64,000 nt of DNA, from the NCBI GenBank assembly GCA_029207755.1, contig JARCOQ010000012.1, positions 17,241,679-17,305,678 on the forward strand, given 5' to 3'. This document shows, one piece after another, positions 24,096 through 37,320 of this stretch. A program made the translations under genes and the position numbers. Below the pieces are notes generated by a model, which worked only from the letters and a program-made list of their open reading frames with translations, did not search any database and had not been told where the DNA came from. The DNA is from Chamaea fasciata (lineage: Eukaryota; Chordata; Aves; Passeriformes; Sylviidae). Numbering within the stretch: the first letter of the stretch is position 1; every line of letters starts with the position of its first letter.

Positions 24096-27000
24096 CTAAA
24101 TGGAAAGAATACACACAATTAATGTTTACACTCACTAGAAATTTGCATATCTTATTCAAAAACTAATTTGAAACAAAAATTCATTTCCTTGTGAGCTGTA
24201 GAACAATAATAAAAGAAGGAAAAATATCAGTAACAAGTTAAAATATTACTTGTGGAACAGAAAATATTTTCCTTCACGCTGGCATGTGCCAGCAGCCTGA
24301 ATTTCTGGGTAAAATAAAAGCCCTTTTAGTATCTGTATTATCTAAAGTTTCTTTGTAGAATGCATTTAAAGCTACCCAATAGATCTGTGTAAACTTCAGC
24401 ATTTGCAAAGGAATCATATCAAAGGATACAAAACACAAGGTTAATAATACAGTATAATATGTTGCATTTAAGACTTGCAAATTCACATTTGAAAGAACTT
24501 TGCCAAGTTACAGAGACCAGATAGAAAAACAATAATAAAAAGGGTTCTTTTTCCTTCCCTTGGCTTGCAGCCATGATAATGATTTGATGTGGCCACAGTG
24601 ACAGAGTTGGGACAACAACGATTGTCTCTGAAATGAGTCTCTGCCACTCAGGGGGCCATTGTTCAGCCAGAGTTATAAATTCCACACTCTGAAAAAAATA
24701 AATAGGAAAAAAAAATGAAATTACCCTTTCTATTTCTTAGGCAACATAGCACTTTCCACTTCTGTAAGAAGCAAAATAGAATGAAATTCAGTTGGCTGCA
24801 TTAAGGTTGCTGCAGAGAGGTTTTTTTGGCTGACATAAAAGTATGATGGCATTAATTAGGCTGACAATAAAGACAATATATACAGAGGGAAAGAAAGCAA
24901 GAGAAGGGGAAAAGTTAAGGGCTGAATTATGATCAGAAAGGAAAATAATTACAGCACCCTTTAAAAAATCCCCCTTTCTGGATATGCCAATAAAAATAGC
25001 CTCCTGTTCCTTCTCAGCCTTGGTGTGCTGTGAATCCTGATCCCATGGCCCTTCAGGACAGCAGAGCAAAGGGAAGGAGATCCCTTTGGCACAGCCTTGG
25101 TCCTTGCCCTGTGTTCCCTTTTTCTCTCTCCCTGCATGGCGGTTTTGTGTCTTACAGCACGTGGAAAGTATTTAGAGAAATGTCTGGATATCTAGATATA
25201 TTTTGCATATGACCCAATAGCTGCCATTTCACTCTTTCCTAACTGGCCACTTCAAACACCAGGGCAAGATGTGGGGCCAGGGTTTGGGAGGATGGAGAAC
25301 ACCTCTCTTAGGGAGCACAAGTTCTGCAGGAACTGAAGTTGTGGCAGCTTTGCTGCGTGGAACTAATGGGATAGTTTCCAGTGAAGGGAATGTGGGTTGC
25401 AGAAATACATGTCTCTAGAGAAAAAATGCCTTGGGCTGGTACTGGACATTTATTTTTTATGTAAATTTACCCATTCATACAGGGGAGAATATCAGCAAAA
25501 GGAAGAAGAGAATAAGAGAATAACCCAAGGATCTCTCCTTGGTTCAGCAGGGGCCAGAGGAGTCCTGCAGCTGGTGCATATCCCATGGAAAAGGAATATT
25601 ATGTCACATCTCACTCTGACAAATGTTTGCTGAACCTGTTCTATAAATATGCAAACTGTTCAGGTTTTGAACATTAACTGCATCCAATGCTGAAAGGTGA
25701 TCTTATACCTAACCTTTAACAGAATAGTTTTTGACCTGTCACGGGGCCTGAGAAATGGAGTTTGTCCTCAGCTTGGTGGTTAGTTTGTAAGGAATTAGCA
25801 TCAGAAATGCATTGTCTGCCTGGTAACAACAACCAGACAGTAACACACAACTCCGGAGAGCTCTGAGTGGAAATAGTGGAGGGGACAGGTGACACATGTG
25901 GTGCCCAGCCCTGTGGCAGGTTCAGCAGCCTCAGCCTGCAGGTGATACCCTAAATGCCCTCCCACAATATACAGAGGAAGAGGGAAGCAGCCCTGGGGCA
26001 CATTCAGAGACGATGGCATGGGCTGCAGAAAACAGGCAACAACAACAAGGCAGTCTGTAGGATGCCTGAGTGTGGATGTTGCAGGAAGAGAGGGACAAAA
26101 GCCCCTTTGTGCCTTGCCCACAGGAGTCACAAGGATTGAGAAGCTGGAGCTAATGGGATTGTCTCACACACGGAAGTTCTGGTGGCTCACCTCTTGTACT
26201 CACACCCTTACCAGGGATCTGCTCTGCCGTTCCCACAGACAATCATCCCTCAGCTGAGCTGTACCTCCCCTCTCTGGAACTGAGATCCCAGCACATTCCA
26301 GTACACCCCAGCATATCCCAGCACATCCCCCAGCTCCCTGCAGCCCGTGGCCCAGGGTGACACCAGCCATGGATGCAGGCTCAGAGCTTCCCTTAGCTGG
26401 ATCCAGGCTAAAGTAGCAGGTGATGTGCTCCTTTCTGTGGCTGCTATCATAAAACTTGTGGTTTGTAATATCCTAAGACAGAAGAGGATTGTGCAGAACG
26501 TCATACAATGGGACAGGGCTGGGAAAAAGATAAGGTTCATCACAAAGTGAAAATTTTAGAGTATTTTATCGAGACTGTTTCATTTTGTTTCCATTATATA
26601 CTTTATACACAAAGGAAAATAAAAGAAATAAAACTGTTGACTTCTTGGAGATTGTGTTTGATTTTCTTTGCTGGCTCTCATTTCAAAGGCCTTCAGAAAT
26701 AATTACATTGCTTGTTTAGAGAGATTTGATATATAATTTCTATTCTTATCATACTTCACTTGAGAATTCCTGAAGGCTTTCTATAGATATTTATTTCAAG
26801 ATTCCCAGACTTGAATGGATATGCTGATTCTTTGATAAGCACATTCTTTATCCTAAGTGTTCATTAGATACTGAAGTTGAATACACCCTAATAAAAAGAG
26901 TTAATAGGTGTCTAACGTTGCTTCCAATCCTGATGCTCAGCTACAAATTTTACTAGTTTTCTTCTTGTGATATGAAATAATTCAATCACTTATTGAGACC

Positions 27001-29924
27001 CCAAGTTCAACTGAAGTTTATAAATGTATTAAAAATATGTGGGTAATATGTGTGTCAGTATTTGCAGTTAAAGTACACATAAGGCAGGGGGAAAGGCCTC
27101 ACTTGAAGTGTGATTATAATGTCACCTAATCAAATTAGTTAAGGGAATGGACAACTGAAAATACTCTCCTGCCTCCTAGAAATCAGTTTCTTCCCCAGCC
27201 AGTTTCTCCCACTCAGCACTTCATTTCCTACCATCACACACATTTCTGAGGCCTGTCAAATCCACTAATTTGCTCCCAACAATCTTATTGATGAAAATTG
27301 TTTAGGGAAGATGTGAGCGATCATGAAACAGAAATTAAAGAAATTGCTTCCACTGTAGGAATTAGTTAAACTTTGGCATAGTTTAAATTTTATCACCTTT
27401 AATTTGAATTTTTTTTCTTTTTTTTGCTTTATGCCTTGAGTCAATTTTTCTGCAGGTGTGAAACATGCTACGTTGTGTTGTTCACATGGCAATAATCAGT
27501 GCATTTAGGAGCAAACCCTGTCCCTTCTGCAGCTGCAGGTGATGCTGCTAAGTCAATGCTGCCCTGGTTCCCCTGCAATGTGCTGAGAGCTCACATGGAG
27601 CAGCCAATTCCACTCCCAGAGGTGATGGAAGCTGGGCACCAAAAGATTTGGAGAACTGAGAGATTCCTGATGGTGAAAAACAATGCAGAAAAAAAGGAAC
27701 TCACAGCCACCACGGCTGTTTTTAGCCAACCTCCACAGCAGAGCTCTGCAAGCTTTGGATTATCAATATTTAAGCAGGATTTTACTCCATTACTGACACT
27801 GCAGTTATGAACTACATGTACATAAATATTTTTTACAAGCAAGATGCGCTTAAAGTTTTAAAGATAAAAATTTTGCATTGAAAAAGCTGTAAGAATGCGG
27901 GGAAGGGCATTTATTAAGTAAATGCTCTTGGAAAAACAACATTCTGGATTCTGCTCAGCAAATAAACTGCTAAGGTTTCTGTTTGTGTTTAATTTTGACT
28001 GCATTTGGCTTGTGTTTGTTTCTTTGTCAATGCTACAAGAACTCATTTATCCAGGGACTATAAATTTGAAATGGTGCCATTTTTATAAGTAAGCCAGTAT
28101 TGTAGCCCAAGTCACTGTTGTCCTAATTACAATAATATTGCAGTTTTATATAATCTGGCCCAACAACATAATCACTGTTTCTTTTTTCTTTATGTACCTA
28201 ATGTTGCCTTATGTAAACCAAACACATTATTTTTCAAAAGATGAAGCAAATTTTAAGATGTCCTGTTAAGAAACTTTGTGGTTTTTTTCCTCAGGTACAC
28301 TTTAGCAATGCTAATGACCCTTAAGTATGGATTTAGCCACCATAAATATAGACTGCACAGAGATTCAACAGATTTTAATTAATGAACACTTCTAATGTGC
28401 TTTAACCATTAGCCGTTGCTGATTGTTTTACTCTGTCAGTGTCAGATTGTTTTACTCTGTCTTTACAACAGGCCAGCAATCAGAGACACAATTAACAACA
28501 GGACTATTTTTATATGGCTAGGTGAGAGAGCCTGTGTTTGCTGGCAAACTAAGATTAAAAACCATCATAAAAAATAAGATGTGTGTGCTCAGCTAGCGCT
28601 TTTCTGTTGTTTTGGCTGTGTTTTTACGTGCAAGTCAGGGTACAGATTCTGCACATTAGTCAGAAAGAAAAATGCATATGTTGCCACAGGGTGTAGGAAA
28701 GGAAATTCTTTTGGTGTGGCAGTGAAATGTGCGTACTGGGAAAAAAAAAAATCCAAAAAAATCAAATTTGAATGTTCTAGAGGAGGTAATGCATAGTTGG
28801 TGCCAAGAATTTACATGAATCCATATTCAGTGAACAACCATTTTGTTGAAAGATTGTAATGGCTGGTAAAAATAAATAACCTGACCATAATGAAACCTGG
28901 AGGGACCATGTTTTCTCATCTTCCCAGGGACTGCTGGGGATTTTGATGATTTTTTTTTTTCTTTTTCTTTTCTGATACCCTTTTTGGTCTCACTCTTTCT
29001 CACCTAATCTTCCCAAATCTTGGCAGGTTGAAATCCATTTCGTTCCGAAGATCTGATTGCCAACCTGATGGGGTATTAGGAGAGTATTTGCATGACAAAG
29101 CCTCACCATTATTTACCAACTCTTTTGTTTCCCTAAGAGGATCCTGTGCTTCAAAACCTTCAGCTGGTTTTGGAGTTGGGCTGATGGAAGCCCTGCAGCC
29201 AGGGGTGGTCACACAAAGCATTGTTTGTACCCAGCAGGTCAGATAAGCATTCTTCCCAAAATGAAGCCTTTTCTTCACTGTCCTTCTTTGCTATAATCTC
29301 ACAGGTAGCATGACAGTTGTTGTCATGGTAACAATTTTTTATTGAATAAAACTGCAATAATCTCATAAAAACCTGCATAACTTCTTGACATGTAAATTAT
29401 TACTGCCTCAAAGCTGAAGGAACTTATTCTTATTTGGTTTTCATTGTTGCTCATTTTTTTAAATGCAAAAACATAGTTTTAAGCCTTATCATCCTGCATT
29501 ATTGCATGAGACCATTTCTAAACACAACATCTATGAATTAGAGGTTTCACTAACCAAATAAACAAAATGTATATAAAATAGAAATCTGTTTAAAGCACTA
29601 CAGAACTTGTTAACATATGCAAATTACCCACATAAAATATCATTGCATATCTTGGTGTTCACGCAGATATATGAATACATACACATATAAATTGTGGGAA
29701 TGTTGCATAAGTGTTTAAGGGTTCTTTTGTAGACCATATGTTATTATTTCAGCCCTGCCTTCTGCACCTGTATTTGAATGTGCTTTTATTATTATTAACA
29801 GCTACTTCATTGCCAGTGTTCCAGGAGTCCAATGTGTGCATCAGATCTCAGTGCAGGAAGATTCTCTCTTCAGAGACCCCAAGGGCCAAGTACCAGGGAA
29901 GACAAACACAGACAGAAGACAGAC

Positions 29925-29995
29925 AAGGAGGTTGTTGGACTCGATGATCCCTGAGGCTCCTTTCCAACCCAGGAATTTCATGATTTCCTGATACT
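29925..29995 (+). mobile_element. CR1 LINE 3' end
   Basis: GGAGGTTGTTGGACTCGATG followed by ATCCCTGAGGCTCCTTTCCA and ATTTCATGATTTCCTGATAC is a plus-strand CR1 3' terminus with a degenerate octamer tail. Only about 70 bp is recognisable. Confidence 0.85.
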
Positions 29996-31131
29996 GTGAG
30001 GAGGGGATGTAAATCCTCCTGGGAAGCAACACTGCCAGCACAGGGCTGTGCTGCTGCCTGACCTACAGGACCCACAGGACCCCAGAACCACAGCAAATGT
30101 CAAGGACTGCTTTGGGAACAGATGACAGAGGACTGGGGTGAGTTTTCAGATCTTTCCACAGGCAGAGGAAAGCATGTAAAATATAAAAATTAGTCTGCTT
30201 TTTAAGTGCCCAGTGGACCCTCAATGAACGAAAAATGAATGAGGCAATAGATGGCACCCTAAGCAGAGGAAAAGGAACTGGGCCAGGACAGTTCACTGAG
30301 GGAAAAATGGGCAACTTGTGCTTGCCGTGCTGGAGAAACAGGAAGGCCAGCATGCATTCTGCTGTTTCCATGGCAGAATCCAAAATGCAATCATTTCTAG
30401 GGGCAGAAATGAGAAAGAAAATTTGTGTATGTTACAGATGTAATACTGGTATGTTGGTAATGAGAACCACATAAATACACTGATACAAGACTTCTCTTTA
30501 TCTTCTGCAAAGAGAAAAACAACAACAAAAGCATCCTTGCAATGAGAAATTGTACAAGAAGGAATAGCTTCCCAAGGGAAATAACAGAATCCTCCTCAGT
30601 GAAGAGTTCACTCTCTTTGCACAGGATGCTGGAATAATGTATTCCAAGGGAAAACCCTAGAAAGACAGGAAGATTAACTAATAGGGTAATTTGTCTTTCC
30701 CAGCTGTAATTTATTTGACTCTAAGTAGTGAAATACTGTGATGCTGTCATGATCTTGTTTATGATGATTAAGGTAAGGAAGAAGGAAAAGAGGGTTATTC
30801 ATACAACTCAGTTTTAGGCTCAACTGGCTAAATCAGATATCTAGCTGCACCAGCTGCCTGCTTTACCTGAGGGAGGAAGACAGAATCATCCTCTCCTGGA
30901 ATGCTCCTTTTTTGGCTGACTGGAGAAGAACAGAAATGAAATTGGCCACCTAATGTCAATGCCTAAATGCCCATCCTGTGACTCCTCTCTTCTGTGGATG
31001 TACCCAAAACAGGCCACTTCAGTCTCTAATTCCAGCCCTCCAGGAACTGCAAGCATGTAAAGCTGACATTCCACCAACACAGGACAAGGAGAACCTTGCA
31101 AGAATTTTGAGTTTGTTTACATTAAATTCTA

Positions 31132-31382
31132 TCACAGAACCATTAATGTTGGAGAAACCCTCCCAGGCCGTGGAGTCCCAGCTGTGCCCCATCCCCACCT
31201 TGTCCCCAGCCCAGAGCACTCAGTGCCACCTCCAGCCCTTCCTGGGACACCTCCAGGGATGGGCACTCCAAACCTCCCTGGGCAGCCCCTGCCAAGGCCT
31301 GAGCACTCTTTCCATGCAGAAATTCCTGCCGCTGTCCAAGCTGAGCCTGCCCTGGGGCATTTTAAGGCCATTTTCTCTTGGA
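31132..31382 (-). mobile_element. CR1 LINE fragment
   Basis: ATCACAGAACCATTAATGTT, CACTCAGTGCCACCTCCAGC, CACCTCCAGGGATGGGCACT and TTTTAAGGCCATTTTCTCTT follow the reverse CR1 3' UTR order over about 250 bp. Frames on both strands in it are spurious. Confidence 0.88.
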
Positions 31383-34300
31383 TAAATCTCTGTCTAAACA
31401 CCTGTGTGCACTTATATACTCATACAGACACCTGTAAACACTTTCTGAAATAAGCTGCAACTGATACAGTTCCTATTTTGTTTATAATATTAAACATCAG
31501 TGACAAAACATTACTTCCTTGTTTTGCCACTTTGTTTTATGTAGGTAGTTGAAGGTAATCTCACTGAAATGCACAAAGAGAGATTTTTCAGTATTTTACA
31601 GACCTATAGGAAATGGCAGATGCTGCCCTAAAGAATTGGTAATCTAGACCAAAGGTTTTAGCACCTAAAAATCTGGCTCAATGAAAGAATATGAAGGGAT
31701 CTAACAGGTTGGTCTATAATAAATTATGTAGTACCATGCAGGAACATGCAAGAAGCTGTTTCTTGGTTCCAACAGAAAAGAATCCTTTCATACCTCTGAT
31801 ACACTAAGTGATGTTTAGCTCCACAAGCAGAAGAGGTATCCAGACTGTTTCTCCCAAATGTAACATATTTCTCAATGCCATTTCTGGAGTGGATACTTTA
31901 GGCAGTTAATGAAACTTTTAAAGAATATTAATGTCATGCAGCACATGTTTGAGTCCAATCTCTGCACAAACGCACGACCTAATGCATGTAACACCACCAC
32001 GTTTGTGCAGATTGCTCATGTGCCGTTTTTTAAGGACTTTTTATCATGTGAGGGAAATGGGAAAAACATATTGTATGCAAATGTGTGACTGCAGAAGTAT
32101 GAAAGGAGCTGGCTCTGCCTGGAGAAAAAGGCTGTCTGAACATGTAGGGAAGGGAGCGAGCTGGCAGCCCCGCACCTCGCAGCTGTATAATGAGGGCTGG
32201 AGGAAGCGTGGCTGGGAAATCTAATCAACTGCATATTTTACCGTCTCTTGTCTGCATAAACTAATTGTTTTGGAACTCTTGATGCTGCCTCTTTAACATA
32301 ACGTTTTGGAATCAGAAATACTTCACAGCAGAAATACATATTCAGATTTAGGGATATGGATTCCTCCCCGGCAATTATCCTGGCTGATGTTCCCCAGGTT
32401 TACCTGTGTGGATCGAACAAGAAGGGACCTTCTGCCTTTTCAGCTTTAAGGCTGGCAGTTCTTTCTTGCTACAACTTATGAGATGGTGCCATTAGAGAGC
32501 CTGCAGGTATTCCTTTGCAAATTCCCCTGGGTGGCTGTTTGTTAGGATTAGTACACGGTTTGAAACATCACAGGCAACAGCAGAAGGGTAAAATGTACTT
32601 TATGTTTGGCTTAAAGAATTATGTTTTCCTTTCATGCTATTTTTTTTTATTCTCCCTTTAGATATCACCCTCGCTATAGAATATTAATTGATATTTGTGA
32701 GAGAAGTGGGAAATAGCTCCTCTTCTGTTCAGGACTTTTTGAAAGACTGCTTGTCTCTAATCAATTGACTATTTCATCAGCATTCATTCTGCGAGGTCCC
32801 CAGGCAAAGGCAGTAAAATTGGATGATCACTGTACACTGTATTACCAAGCAGGAAAAAAAGGTACTGTAAGTCTTGTTGATTCCAATGGAAGTTTCAGGT
32901 TATGCTCAGGTGTATTGTAAAAAAATGGAAACAAATAATAAAGCAGCCTAGGCTGTTTACTGCAGAAATTCTTTCATTTATGACTTTGTGTGGTGAGAAC
33001 AGAAAGTGGCTGATACCATCTCACAACTTTGATGCTCTGCTAGCTTTGTTCGGGAGAGTGAAGCCAGGAGTGCCAGCAACTGTAACCCAGGGTGCAGAAA
33101 CAGGGTCTGAAATATTGTCCCCCCCAGGCCACTGCAGGGCCAGCAAATGGCAGCAGAGCCCTCCTGGGCCCCAGGGAAGGGGCACAGCTGAATCAGCTGC
33201 CCAGCAGCTCCCAGGGATGACTCCCGAGGAAGCCGTGTTGACAGCAGCTCCACAGGCAGTTGTGAGTTGTTTTCATGGGAAAACAGGAAGAGCTGCAGAT
33301 TAAGCATTTAATCAAAGAGGTGTCAGCTCAGGGCAGCGTGGTGAATGACCAGTGCCAGAGAAAAAAAATGGATTATGAATTGCATCTCCTTTTGCCAAAT
33401 ATCAAGTGTGTCCATCGGAGAGATGCCTAACACAGGCCACGTAATGAAGAATTTGAGGAGTGTTGGTTCCTGATGTTCTAAAGCCAAATCTTTGTGCTAG
33501 CAGAGGAATAAAAAATTACAGTAATCAAAGTTTCTGTGAAAATATTACCACACTGAACTTAATCTTCTGACCTATAACTTTCTCCCTTGTCTACATTTTT
33601 TTGTGATTGAAAAAGGTGAGATTATGCTCCAGACCAGTTCTGTGGCATTCCACAGAGCATCAGTCTGGCAGGAACCTGTGCTGCTCTACTTCCTCCCATC
33701 CCTCTGTTTTCTACTTAGGCATCATCCCCTGGCCAGCAAACAGGCTCATGTCACCAGCCAAGCTGCTTAGAAAAATGAGATAACACAACTTCAAAGCCTG
33801 CAAAACCAAACCATACCACTCTTTGAAACACCTTTTTTTTTTCCTTCAGAATTTTACATTTGAGGAAATTGTGAGAAATCCATGCTGAGAATAGATTTAA
33901 ACTTGTAACCGGAGGAGAATGCATCAGACACCTGAGTCAGAGACTTATTTTCACACAGTCACAGAACACAAACACGATGACGCATTCCATATGTACAAAT
34001 GGAAGCGACCACAAAGGATTTCAGAAACAGAATATCTGCAACAAGATGTTTGTGACTAAGGAGGCAAGAGGAAAAACCACATAGGACATTCACCTAAGAC
34101 TGCCAAAATTTCCTCTGCTCTGCCATCACATGATCAACATGTGACAGCTCTGTCTGTCCTTATCCCAAAACAGGAACATCATGGAAAGATGAATTTCTCT
34201 ATTTGGAAGAACTCCATAACTCCATTTTTTCTATTTGGAAGAACTTTGTCTTCAGTTCTGATGGCAGCAGATTTTTCCTGCAGAGTTTGTCTTCACTCTG

Positions 34301-36701
34301 TGTCATCTGCACAACTTTCCTTCGTGCCAAGGGGAATGCATGTGTGTAAAAAACAGAAAAATTGTGACAAATTGCTGCCAGTGAATGGAGAGGGAGAAAG
34401 GCAATGTTTGTCCAAGAATCCAGCACACATCAATAGCTCCACACCTTGCACAGGTAAGCCCTTGCTTCTAAGGACCAGACAGCGCTTTCAGAACCTCAAC
34501 ACTCAAGTACTTCCTGCCATTGGCACAAACTGCTTGGAGCAATCCTATTGATTTGGGTGATTCTGTATTGTCGATTAACTGGTTGAAGACAGTAGGACAA
34601 TATAGAGGGGGGTAACAAAAGGATCAGCCTATAAATCCCTAAGAATATTAATTTCATCATGGTCCTCAAGCTCATAATGACCATGTAAGAACAGTACAGA
34701 AAAATAATGACATTTCTGACCAGAGCTCGTGAGAAATGAAAAGCACAAGAATAGCAGCACGTGCTCAGAGCTGTGTTTTCTCAAGGCTCAACAGCCAGTC
34801 AGGTTAAGGAACAGACAGACAGCCCCAGCGTTGAATGTCCTGAGCCCTTCCTGAAGGTTGTTTGTGACCATTTTAAACACACACACACTCACCAAAGAAA
34901 TATCACATAAAACTCCTTGGTACAGCAGCTACTACATGTGATTATGCACAAGAGGAACAAGTGGAGGAACAAGACAACAGGAACATACACTCTTTTTTTT
35001 TAACAGCTGTTACACTGTTGCCATATTTTAAAACATCTGCTGGTTATTCCCTTAGCTTTTGCACTGCCTTCGCATTTACCCTTTGGGCTAATTTGTACTT
35101 GACCCCAGTGCTCCAGTCCCTTTTTTCCACAATTTTGTGACAAACTATCATTGATTTAACAGTCATGCTCTGTGCCTTAAAAAATCAATGATAAAAACCC
35201 CAGTAAGACAGTGAGGTTGATCTTGGCAACATTTCAGGTCAGGTTTTTATCACAACTTTCTGATTTGTCAAGTTATTTTATCACTATTCATGTCAGACAT
35301 TGCATGTTGATGTCATATGGATCAGATTTTGTCCTTTTGCAAACAATTTGTAAGTCAAAGAGAATTAAGCAAAGCTGCACTATGTACAGTGTGGTCCTAA
35401 TACACCTGGCTGGACTAAAGAACTCTGCTCTGCTTTTAGGAAAAAGAAAAAAAAAAGAAAAAGATGACAGAATTTCTTATCTGCAGTGGTGTAATCAAGG
35501 GCAAACCTTGATTCAAGGGAAAACATTCCTAAGTAGATGTGCTTGTGCCAAAACTGAAAATTGATATTCTGACTCAACAGAAATCCTAAACCTTTTCCAG
35601 TAAAGACCTTTCATGCAAGCATTTAAGGACAAAAAATGTTATTATTCTAAGCTTTTTCATATGGTTACTATTTTCAAGTGGCAAAGGCAAAAGCATTTCT
35701 AGAGCAATGCCAGACTGAATTCCACTGCGTGTACTTTATTTTTTTTTTTATGACTGTGAGGAGAAGCCTTAATATTTGGAGATTACTGAAGTTTGTCTGT
35801 TTACCTTAATTCAGGCAAACTATGAGTGAGTTCTCTTCCCTTATGGCTTTTGTTCTTTTTCCATCTGTGTCCTTTTTTATTTCACCAACACGTTTGTCAC
35901 TCTGCTTCAGTCGTCTCCTGTCTTTCAACATGACACTCGCTGTCTAAACACTCCTGGCTCCGCTGAGAGCAAAATCAAGAGATTTCACTCCTCACTTCTC
36001 TCCTGAAAAAAGGGATCCTAAAACTCTGCTGTCAGGAGACAATATCCACTTTGGCTCCCATTACCACCTCTGCACGTGTTTTGGGGAATTTGTGGATTGG
36101 TTTGTAGATGAGAAGGTAACACAGAAACAGAACATACTCAAGGGAGAGTGTGGGGGTTTTTTTCTTCTTTTCTTTTTTTTTTTCTTTTCTTTTTTCTTTA
36201 AATAAGCTACAGAACTGGTTCCAATTACCCTTATGGATCTTCTAAGCTCGCTCATTCATTTACATAATATTCTATCTTCATTGCAGGCATAGATACAGGG
36301 CTCATAGACAAATGGGGAGGGAAAAAAATAGAGTCTTGGGGTTCTTACTCCCAGAAGCACAGATAATTTTTTCAAGGTTTTAACTGAGTTTCTACCCCAG
36401 TGTGCCCTTTTACATTTAAAAGTGATTAAACAAGATTTACAGAAAAATTAAATTATTTCCTTTTTTTAATACTTGCCATAACGAAGTAATTCCACAGATT
36501 TAACTTTTTGATCTTTAATTCTTTAAGAAAAATTAATATCATAATTAAAAGATTAAAGTGCACAGTTTCAGCAAAGAACATATTCTCCATACACACTGTC
36601 AGCTTTCACAAGCAAATTCATTTTTGGAGGTGGGGAGCAAGGCTTACTATGGTAGATTATGTGGGAATTACAGCAAAACAATCAGTTGATTTACAAAACC
36701 T

Positions 36702-36735
36702 TTTTTTTTTCTTTTTTTCTTTTTTTTTTTTTTTC
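36702..36735 (+). repeat. Poly(T) tract with C interruptions
   Basis: About 34 bp of T broken by two C. A similar CTTTT-rich tract lies at about 36160-36200. Confidence 0.9.
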
Positions 36736-37085
36736 TGGAATGTGCTAGTCTCTTTGCTCAGAGAGAGAAAGGAATGATTTCAGAATAACTCTGAGCACAG
36801 TGACGCGGCCGGCAGCAAGCGCGTGTGTGGGAGCGTGTTCTGAGGAGACAGCTGAGAAGTGAGCAGCACTCCTCCCAGAGAGAGCTCCGGGTAATACTGA
36901 TCCTCTCTGCACCAGGCACTGGGAGGAGAGCCATGCAAATCCTTTTGTTTCAGCAGGGGAGCAGGATACTCCAGAGAAGCACAGAATAAAACCCAAGCAG
37001 GGAACGCCGTGGCCGTGTGCGGCTCTCCGGACGCCGGCACACAAAACAGAGCCCCACATGGGCTGGCAAACACTGCAGGTAGGGA

Positions 37086-37320
37086 CACAATCCCAGAACC
37101 GGGGTGGAAGGGACCCTAAAGATCATCCATGGGCCATGGGCAGGGACACCTCCCACTGTCCCAGGCTGCTCCAAGCCCCAATGTCCAACCTGGCCTTGGG
37201 CACTGCCACAGCTTCTCTGGGCACCCTGTGCCAGGGCCTGCCCACCCTCCCAGGGAACAATTCCTTCCTCATCTTTAATCTGAACCTGGTCTCTGTCAGT
37301 CTGAAACCAGTTTTCACATC
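37086..37320 (-). mobile_element. CR1 LINE fragment
   Basis: The copy starts near AATCCCAGAACCGGGGTGGA and runs through CAGGGACACCTCCCACTGTC, CAGGCTGCTCCAAGCCCCAA and CTTCTCTGGGCACCCTGTGC to TTTAATCTGAACCTGG. It is the same GC-rich subfamily as the copies near 50.8, 56.5 and 59.6 kb. The frame at 36950-37474 is a by-product. Confidence 0.9.
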
